Positions 5,926 to 11,021 of a stretch of 11,021 nucleotides of DNA are shown here, one piece after another. Each line of letters opens with the position of its first letter. Position 1 is the first letter of the stretch. This DNA is from a bacterium CG2_30_54_10 (GTDB lineage Bacteria > Muiribacteriota > Ozemobacteria > Ozemobacterales > Ozemobacteraceae), in the NCBI GenBank assembly GCA_001872985.1, contig MNYA01000425.1, positions 1 through 11,021 on the forward strand, read 5' to 3'. The position numbers and the translations under genes are program-made. The notes below the pieces were generated by a model that saw only the letters and a program-made list of their open reading frames with translations, did not search any database and was not told the origin of the DNA.

Positions 5926-7833
5926 ATGGGGGAACACATGGAATCAATCCGACAGTTCCTGATAGAGCAGAAGCTCCTCGATGAGGCTGCTGTGGATAAT
6001 CTTGCACACCAAGCGAAAAACAGCCAGGTCGATTTTGTCTCCCTCGTCGCTCAGGAAGCTAATCTCGACCCGGTCAAACTCCGCCATGCATTCGTTGGCT
6101 TATTCAAAAAGAAAGTATTCTACGAGATTCTGGTCGAGGAAAAGCTGATAAACATCGAGATCGTTCAGTCGGTCGTCGAAGAGTTCGGGGGAATTCCCCC
6201 GAATCTTGCACAGATTCTTATCGAACGTAAGCTCGTTAGCGAGGAACCAGCGACAATGGCTTTGGCGCAAGAACTTGGCCTCGATTATGTGGATCTTTCA
6301 ACCTACCAGGTGAATGACCAATTGTTCAACTCCGTAGATGTGGCGCTCATGCGTGCCTTTTCCTTCATCCCCGACAAACGTGGCGAAAAAGAGATTACCC
6401 TAATCATGGCAAATCCGGGAAACGTAGATCAGATTGAGGAACTCGAGGTCGAACTTGGTCTGCCGATAATTCCCAAAGTTGCTTCGCACCGGGCGATTCA
6501 AAAGCTTCTGGCGCTGATGGTCGAAACCAGCCTGGACTCTAAAATGGTTTTCGCCGATCTGGAAAACCTTCCCCCACTCGAGGTGGTGGCCGAGGAGGAG
6601 GCTGAGGAAGTCCCTCCATCAACCGGAGTCGCGATTCACCAGGAATTGAAGGAAGAAGCCCCAGTCGTCAGGCTGGTCGATTCGGTAATTCTCAAGGCGG
6701 TACGGAAAAGGGCAAGTGACATTCATTTCGAGGTTTATGAAGCCCAGTTGAAGGTGAAATACCGCATTGATGGCGTTCTCTTCGAAGTTCTGACCGATGT
6801 CGAGCCTCAAATGCGCGTGCCGATCATTTCGCGACTCAAGGTCATGGCTCAACTTGACATCGCGGAAAAGCGCGTTCCCCAAGACGGCCGGTTCAAACTG
6901 AAAATCGACGATCGCTTCGTTGATTTCCGCGTCTCCGTGCTTCCTTCGATCTTCGGAGAAACCGTGGTGCTGCGCATCCTGGACAAATCAGCATTCGGCC
7001 TTGATATCCGAAAGGTCGGCCTTTGCGGAAACGATCTTCTGGTTTTCCAGCGAAACGCGAGAAAACCCTACGGAATGGTTCTGGTGGCCGGCCCCACAGG
7101 TTCCGGAAAAACAACGACCTTGTACTCCGCGATAAATTTCGTTCATTCATCCGCCGACAAGTTCATCACGATAGAGGACCCGGTGGAATACCAATTTCCC
7201 GATATCGTCCAGATTGCCGTTAACGAGAAAAAAGGCCTGACCTTCAGTTCTGGGCTTCGATCGATCGTCCGGCAGGATCCCGATAAGATTATGGTCGGTG
7301 AAATCCGCGACCCTGAAACCGCTAATATCGCCGTAAACGCCGCTCTTACCGGCCATTTGGTGTTCAGCTCAATCCACGCCAATAACGTAACCGATGCGAT
7401 CTCACGGCTGATTAACATGAAAATCGATCCGTACGAGTTCGTAAGTTCATTCAATCTCATCATGTCGCAGAGGCTGATTCGAAACATCTGTCCAAACTGT
7501 AAAACCGATGACACAACCATCTCCGAGGAAGCAAAACGACTGACCGCTGATTTTTCGGCTCATGCAAACCTTCACTTCATGCGCGGATCGGGGTGCAGAT
7601 ACTGCCACCAAACTGGCTACCAGGGCCGATCGGGGATCTTCGAAGTGCTCGAAATGGTTCCCAAAATCAAGCAGATGATACTCACGCACGAGTCTCCTCT
7701 GCTCATCAGAAAAACGGCGATGGCACTCGGAATGGTCCCGCTCAGAAAGGCCGGATGGATAAAAATCGAAAATGGGGAAACCACCTTCGAGGAAATGAAC
7801 CGTGTCACATTCGAGGAAGGGGGGCTTGAATGA
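5926..7833 (+). CDS. gspE: Type II secretion/type IV pilus assembly ATPase (GspE/PilB)
   Basis: This 635-aa hexameric cytoplasmic ATPase would power extension of a pilus or pseudopilus. The N-terminal 205 residues contain three similar helical segments (LIEQKL at 12, LVEEKL at 69, LIERKL at 98), and the last leads into an MshEN/T2SSE_N domain. After an acidic linker (about 214-228) comes the ATPase core: 'KRASDIHFEVYE' and 'RISRLKVMAQLDIAEKR...DGR'-type segments, Walker A GPTGSGKT (389-396), Walker B IMVGEIRD (455-462) and the His box TGHLVFSSIHAN (475-486). Four Cys (522, 525, 557, 560) form the zinc-binding tetracysteine motif typical of GspE and PilB, absent from PilT retraction ATPases. 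ATG 5926 and ATG 5938 are both possible; GGGGGA just before 5938 makes the later one plausible. It overlaps pilM by 4 nt. Confidence 0.95.
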   Translation: MGEHMESIRQFLIEQKLLDEAAVDNLAHQAKNSQVDFVSLVAQEANLDPVKLRHAFVGLFKKKVFYEILVEEKLINIEIVQSVVEEFGGIPPNLAQILIERKLVSEEPATMALAQELGLDYVDLSTYQVNDQLFNSVDVALMRAFSFIPDKRGEKEITLIMANPGNVDQIEELEVELGLPIIPKVASHRAIQKLLALMVETSLDSKMVFADLENLPPLEVVAEEEAEEVPPSTGVAIHQELKEEAPVVRLVDSVILKAVRKRASDIHFEVYEAQLKVKYRIDGVLFEVLTDVEPQMRVPIISRLKVMAQLDIAEKRVPQDGRFKLKIDDRFVDFRVSVLPSIFGETVVLRILDKSAFGLDIRKVGLCGNDLLVFQRNARKPYGMVLVAGPTGSGKTTTLYSAINFVHSSADKFITIEDPVEYQFPDIVQIAVNEKKGLTFSSGLRSIVRQDPDKIMVGEIRDPETANIAVNAALTGHLVFSSIHANNVTDAISRLINMKIDPYEFVSSFNLIMSQRLIRNICPNCKTDDTTISEEAKRLTADFSAHANLHFMRGSGCRYCHQTGYQGRSGIFEVLEMVPKIKQMILTHESPLLIRKTAMALGMVPLRKAGWIKIENGETTFEEMNRVTFEEGGLE

Positions 7834-8909
7834 ACCTTTTTACCGAGTATTTCGCCCTCGATATTGGAACCCACGCCCTCAAGATTTTCTCTGTTGTTCC
7901 CGGAGAATCGGGTGAAGGCTTCAGTGTCAGCGACTGCCTTTGCGAGCCGTTGCCTTCCGGTCTCGTCTCCGGAGGTTTTACCAACCCACAGATTCGCTCT
8001 CTGCCGGAGTTTTCATCGATTGTCAAACGGACGATCGCCAAACTTGGATCGACCAAACAAGGATGCATTCTCGGTCTTCCGGACAGATGGGTGAAGCTTC
8101 ACCTGGTAGAGCTTTCGCTAAAATCGCACGAACTCGACGCGCCCGATTTCCTGAGCTGGCGTTTGCGAAAGACACTCGCCATCCCCGAAGGACTGGATGT
8201 CGCGGTCGATCAGCAGATCCTTTCGGTCAGGGAAACCGAAGAGGGATCGGCATGTCAAATCATGGCGGGGGCTGTTCGGAGCGATCTGTTGACAATCATT
8301 TCAACGGTGCTGGCCGACCTGAATGTCGAGTTGATGGCGATTGACACATCCACTCTCGGAGTTTACAACCTGCTTGAGGATCTTCACCCTGAAAACACCC
8401 TGGACCGGCATCTGGTACTATGCCATATCGGGCACGAGACCACGGTGGTGAAATTCTTTCAGAACGGCCGGATCAGTTACGAGCGAGTGATCGAGGTCGC
8501 GGGCGAAGAGTTCACGAAGCTTTTCGCGGCAAGCGAGAGCATCGATTTCGAGAGTGCCCAGGCGGCAAAGGAAAAGAAGAAGTTTTTTCCCCAAGGGAAA
8601 AGCGAGATTCTGGCTCAGGTTCCCAACCACCAAATGATCGCACGCATTTTCGGAAACTGGCTTAGGGAGCTGAACGTGACATTCAGGTTCTATCAGGACA
8701 AGTTCAAGGTCATGCGGTTGCCGCGGATTTATCTGACCGGAGGTTCCTGTCTTTTCCAAGGTTTGCCTGAGTTTCTGGCGGATTATTTTGAGACCGTTTG
8801 CGAGAGGTTCAACCCCGTGGCTGAAATTCCCAGTCATGGTCCGATAGATGAAAAGCTTTTGGCGCAAGGGCCGGTTTTCGCTCCCAGTCTTGGCCTGCTG
8901 GCAAGATAG
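7830..8909 (+). CDS. pilM: PilM-like actin-fold pilus assembly protein
   Basis: This 359-aa protein belongs to the PilM/GspL-cytoplasmic group, an actin-like (FtsA-type) fold that binds the cytoplasmic tail of PilN and links the alignment complex to the ATPase. Visible motifs are phosphate-1 'FALDIGTHALKI' (8-19, Asp11), the beta strand region 'ILGLPDRWV', 'GVYNLL', phosphate-2 'LCHIGHETTVV' (197-207) and the adenosine motif 'IYLTGGSCLFQGL'. There is no membrane segment, consistent with a cytoplasmic PilM rather than a full GspL. Phosphate-2 normally begins with Asp (DIG); here that position is His199, so nucleotide handling may differ. The start overlaps the ATPase stop as ATGA, and the PilN-like gene follows after 16 nt. 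Confidence 0.87.
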   Translation: MNLFTEYFALDIGTHALKIFSVVPGESGEGFSVSDCLCEPLPSGLVSGGFTNPQIRSLPEFSSIVKRTIAKLGSTKQGCILGLPDRWVKLHLVELSLKSHELDAPDFLSWRLRKTLAIPEGLDVAVDQQILSVRETEEGSACQIMAGAVRSDLLTIISTVLADLNVELMAIDTSTLGVYNLLEDLHPENTLDRHLVLCHIGHETTVVKFFQNGRISYERVIEVAGEEFTKLFAASESIDFESAQAAKEKKKFFPQGKSEILAQVPNHQMIARIFGNWLRELNVTFRFYQDKFKVMRLPRIYLTGGSCLFQGLPEFLADYFETVCERFNPVAEIPSHGPIDEKLLAQGPVFAPSLGLLAR

Positions 8910-8925
8910 GAGGCACTGAAACAAA

Positions 8926-9504
8926 ATGAAACACCTTTTGAATTTTTCCCCGCCAGTAAAATTTCGCAAGGGAAGCAGCTTCATGTTTCAAATAGTGATT
9001 TGCCTCCTGTACGCATTGCCCATTTTCATGGGTTTTGCGTTGTTGGACGAATTCATTGAATTGGAAGGCCTGATCGGGTATCTGGGCACTGCCTCGGAGG
9101 CGGTTGAAAAACGGCATGTCGAGTTCGCCAAGGCGCAATCCGGTGCCAGAGGGGATGTTGAAGACCGCGCGGCCATGGAGGGCCGCATGGTTGGTTATTT
9201 TAGGTCGCTCAGCGGCGCATCATTTTCCTGGACTACGTTGTTCGAGGCTCTCGAACGCACGGTTCCGGATGGTGTCCGATTGATCCGGATCAAGATCAAG
9301 CCCGAGTCCGTCGTCCAGATCTTCCTCGAGGGGGAAGCTTCCTCCCTGGATGAGGTGACGGACCTTCTTAGAAGGCTATATTCGCTTGAAAGGTTTTCCA
9401 ATCCGCACCTCAGCCGTCATTCGCGGGAGGAAACGTCCGCGGGGCCGATTATCAGATTCACTCTGGATGTCCAGTATCTTCCTGTTTGGGAGGCGCGGCC
9501 ATGA
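8926..9504 (+). CDS. PilN-like inner-membrane protein
   Basis: The 192-aa protein has the PilN layout: a short cytoplasmic tail, one membrane segment (about 19-40), a helical stretch (about 45-90) and a C-terminal ferredoxin-like domain (about 95-190; 'FSWTTLFEALERTVPDGVRLIRIKIKPESVVQIFLEGEA' is typical of Fimbrial assembly/PilN domains). The tail LLNFSPP (4-10) resembles a degenerate form of the N-L-L-P motif by which PilN binds PilM. AGGAGG (8908-8913) lies 12 nt upstream. The identification rests on fold-like pattern and position after pilM; sequence similarity in this family is low. It would form the periplasmic alignment complex with the next protein. Confidence 0.75.
   Translation: MKHLLNFSPPVKFRKGSSFMFQIVICLLYALPIFMGFALLDEFIELEGLIGYLGTASEAVEKRHVEFAKAQSGARGDVEDRAAMEGRMVGYFRSLSGASFSWTTLFEALERTVPDGVRLIRIKIKPESVVQIFLEGEASSLDEVTDLLRRLYSLERFSNPHLSRHSREETSAGPIIRFTLDVQYLPVWEARP
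9488..9493 (+). promoter_or_regulatory. Shine-Dalgarno GGGAGG deciding the start at 9501
   Basis: GGGAGG lies inside the end of the PilN-like gene and 7 nt before ATG 9501, whereas the in-frame ATG at 9486 precedes it. The downstream start is therefore favoured, and it overlaps the PilN-like stop as ATGA. Confidence 0.65.
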
Positions 9505-10034
9505 TGAGCCCTAAAGAGATCCAGAAACTTCGGGAATGGGCGCCTTTTCCGATTGTTGTGACATTGATCCTTTATTTCGCCCCGAGTTTTCTCATTGCTC
9601 CGCAGGTTGAGAACCTTGAAACAACCGGAAAATCGTTCGGCTCCCTTTTAAAGACTGTTAATGAGACGCTTGGTCAACGCGGCAAGGACAGACTTTACCG
9701 CGCCAGATTCGCGCGGATGACGCAAGAAATGGAGCGGCTTTCGAAGTGGCTTCCGCCGGAGAGCTATTTGCCCACCCTGATCGACCAGTTCAACTCCTTG
9801 GCGGAAATCCTCAAGGTCAAAATTAAAACGGTCGTTTATGGTTTCCCTTTAGCGGTTCCTGGGGGGCAGCCTCCCCGGATCGACATCCGTCTCAATCTTG
9901 AAGCGACTTATGAAAGTATGAGATCGTTCATCCAATCGGTCGAAAGTCTTCCTTCTCCGCTTGTGTTGACCGAGGTGGTGGCGAACAAAGATCGGACTTT
10001 TTCGCTGTCGGTTCAGCACCTGGTGAAACCATGA
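9501..10034 (+). CDS. PilO-like inner-membrane protein
   Basis: From ATG 9501 the protein is 177 aa with the PilO/GspM layout: a short cytoplasmic part, one membrane segment (about 16-33, PIVVTLILYFAPSFLI), a helical coiled-coil-like stretch (about 35-85) with 'RMTQEMERLSKWLPPESYLPTLIDQFNSLAEILKVKI', and a C-terminal ferredoxin-like domain ending in '...RTFSLSVQHLVKP'. The 'LP...LPTLIDQFNSLAE...V.I' pattern is characteristic of PilO. It would pair with the PilN-like protein in the periplasm. Its end overlaps the next gene as ATGA. The call depends on this pattern and the M-N-O order. Confidence 0.75.
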   Translation: MMSPKEIQKLREWAPFPIVVTLILYFAPSFLIAPQVENLETTGKSFGSLLKTVNETLGQRGKDRLYRARFARMTQEMERLSKWLPPESYLPTLIDQFNSLAEILKVKIKTVVYGFPLAVPGGQPPRIDIRLNLEATYESMRSFIQSVESLPSPLVLTEVVANKDRTFSLSVQHLVKP

Positions 10035-10660
10035 ACGAACCAACCGTTCCAATTCCCGAAAAGCGTCGTCTTGATATCATCGATACTGCTCTCCTCCGTC
10101 AAAGGGAGAAGCAAGCGCTGAAATGGCTGGTAATACTTTTTACTTTTTCGATTTTCTATGAGTTCCGTGATTTCTTTCAATCACCATTGTTAAAGCCGAA
10201 TTTCCCTGTTGCCGAGTTGAATTTGGCCAAGCGCCGGCCTTTCCCGGAAAAACGGATCCATCGGCTTTCTCAGGCATTGAGAGATCTTCAGCAGGCATTT
10301 CCGTTGATTCGCGATGCATTGAAACCTCAAATTGAAATTCTCGAATGGTTGAAGAAACGTGATCCAAAAATGGCTGGAAAGGAACAGCTTAACTCGCGAT
10401 TGGAGAATGTTCTGAATTCAATCTGGAGACTTTCACACTCTCAATTATGGGAAGACCGAAAGCCATTCATGACGGTTGACGCCGAAATGCTAACCCTTTT
10501 TACGCTTCTGCGGAAGTCGCCTCCTGATGAGCAGGAGTTGCCGATTCTCACGATTGGACCCAGACCTATTGGCGATCGCGAGCCGGCCGGCCGGGATCTT
10601 TTTCAATTCCACGAGGCCGAAAAGCCGTCGAAACCCCTCTCAGGAGGCGATGAAAAATGA
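10031..10660 (+). CDS. Unrecognised single-pass membrane protein in the pilus operon
   Basis: I do not recognise this 209-aa protein. It has a basic N-terminal cytoplasmic part (1-28), one hydrophobic segment (about 32-44, WLVILFTFSIFYE), then a mostly helical, charged periplasmic region (about 75-165) and a Pro-rich end (about 168-209) with GRDLFQF at 187-193. It occupies the place where PilP or GspC usually follows PilO. A short Arg-Asp-x-Phe segment near the C-terminus is reminiscent of the linker before the PilP/GspC homology domain, but the domain itself is not visible, so that equivalence is speculative. It overlaps both neighbours by 4 nt (ATGA), which argues for tight co-expression. 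Its codons look somewhat more A/T-rich than those of the preceding genes. Confidence 0.8.
   Translation: MNEPTVPIPEKRRLDIIDTALLRQREKQALKWLVILFTFSIFYEFRDFFQSPLLKPNFPVAELNLAKRRPFPEKRIHRLSQALRDLQQAFPLIRDALKPQIEILEWLKKRDPKMAGKEQLNSRLENVLNSIWRLSHSQLWEDRKPFMTVDAEMLTLFTLLRKSPPDEQELPILTIGPRPIGDREPAGRDLFQFHEAEKPSKPLSGGDEK
10642..10647 (+). promoter_or_regulatory. Shine-Dalgarno AGGAGG for the prepilin gene
   Basis: AGGAGG lies 9 nt before ATG 10657. A nearer ATG at 10650 is in a different frame that stops after about ten codons, so 10657 is the start of the prepilin. Confidence 0.65.
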
Positions 10661-11021
10661 CGGGCGGAGGCTTTGTTCCTGACGCTACAAATGGGCAGAC
10701 TTCAAATTGCCCCTGTCGGAAAGCGAGGAATCGGAGAGCCGGTTTCACTCTGATTGAGATGTTGGTCGTTCTTTCAATCATTGGAATAATCATTTCCTTC
10801 ACTGGGCATCGGAATACGATGGTCGTTGAAAGATCGCGCGATGCCGCTCTGATGATAGATATTAGCCATCTAAGAACGGCGATTCACCAGTTTGCCCTCG
10901 AATCCGGAGGCCGTTTTCCGGCCGCATTGGACGAGCTTTCTCCCAGGTTCATAACCCGGAAACCTGCGGAATGGAAGGGTTCCCGGGATGATGGGGTATA
11001 TGGGTATGACTCCGAGTCAGG
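10657..11021 (+). CDS. Type IV prepilin/pseudopilin, 3' truncated by the window edge
   Basis: The first 121 codons of a prepilin-like protein are seen. A 29-residue positively charged leader ends in RRAG and is followed by FTLIEMLVVLSIIGIIIS, the class III signal peptide: prepilin peptidase would cleave between Gly29 and Phe30 and methylate Phe30, and Glu34 is the conserved Glu at +5. The following helix (30 to about 80) and a globular start with 'SGGRFPAALDELSPRFI' and, near the edge, 'GVYGYDSES' resemble GspG/GspH-like pseudopilins. The leader is long and contains CPC (18-20). ATG 10657 overlaps the previous stop as ATGA. Whether it is the major subunit or a minor one cannot be decided from this part. 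Confidence 0.9.
   Translation, partial: MTGGGFVPDATNGQTSNCPCRKARNRRAGFTLIEMLVVLSIIGIIISFTGHRNTMVVERSRDAALMIDISHLRTAIHQFALESGGRFPAALDELSPRFITRKPAEWKGSRDDGVYGYDSES

Noticed and set aside
8418..8984. 188-codon open frame on the minus strand opposite pilM
   Set aside because: There is no recognisable family or ribosome binding site, and it covers a well-supported pilM; the openness follows from codon bias in pilM.
10583..10594. 12-bp palindrome CCGGCCGGCCGG
   Set aside because: It lies within coding sequence for Ala-Gly-Arg residues and is readily explained by codon use.

Overview
The window looks like chromosomal DNA from a Gram-negative-type (diderm), probably uncultivated bacterium with moderate GC content, roughly 50-55% as judged by eye. 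The reasons are a PilM/PilN/PilO inner-membrane module, a type II secretion/type IV pilus (T2SS/T4P) ATPase and platform protein, and a periplasm-directed DUF2993-like protein. I cannot name the phylum from the sequence. All recognised genes are on the + strand, and I see no rRNA, tRNA, CRISPR array, phage or transposase gene.

Left part (1-311): a strong intrinsic terminator closes an unseen upstream gene. It is followed by a roughly 123-bp element bounded by 17-bp perfect inverted repeats, and by two perfect 10-bp palindromes.

Housekeeping block (312-3607): a secreted DUF2993-like protein carries a tandem 9-residue Gly-Lys-Ile repeat tail. It is followed 7 nt later by a TrmH-type tRNA 2'-O-methyltransferase. 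Next come a short type I signal peptidase, whose catalytic Ser position is occupied by Cys, and a DUF2225 zinc-ribbon protein. A gap of about 310 nt (3608-3917) holds a REP-like hairpin flanked by 9-bp direct repeats, a palindrome and a candidate sigma70-type promoter.

Pilus/secretion operon (3918 to the right edge): the genes are a calcineurin-like phosphoesterase, a GspF/PilC platform protein, a GspE/PilB ATPase, a PilM-like actin fold protein, PilN-like and PilO-like proteins, an unrecognised single-pass membrane protein in the place usually held by PilP/GspC, and a type IV prepilin/pseudopilin that runs off the window. Gaps are small (3, 25 and 16 nt), and several junctions are 4-nt ATGA overlaps, so this is almost certainly one transcriptional unit. 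The ATPase would drive subunit insertion through the platform protein. PilM would sit in the cytoplasm bound to the PilN tail, and PilN, PilO and the unknown protein would form the periplasmic alignment ring. The prepilin would be the subunit, processed by a prepilin peptidase not present here.

The most notable points are the Ser-to-Cys change in the signal peptidase, the collagen-like but proline-free repeat tail on the DUF2993 protein, the inverted-repeat element at the left, and the unrecognised gene in the pilus operon.
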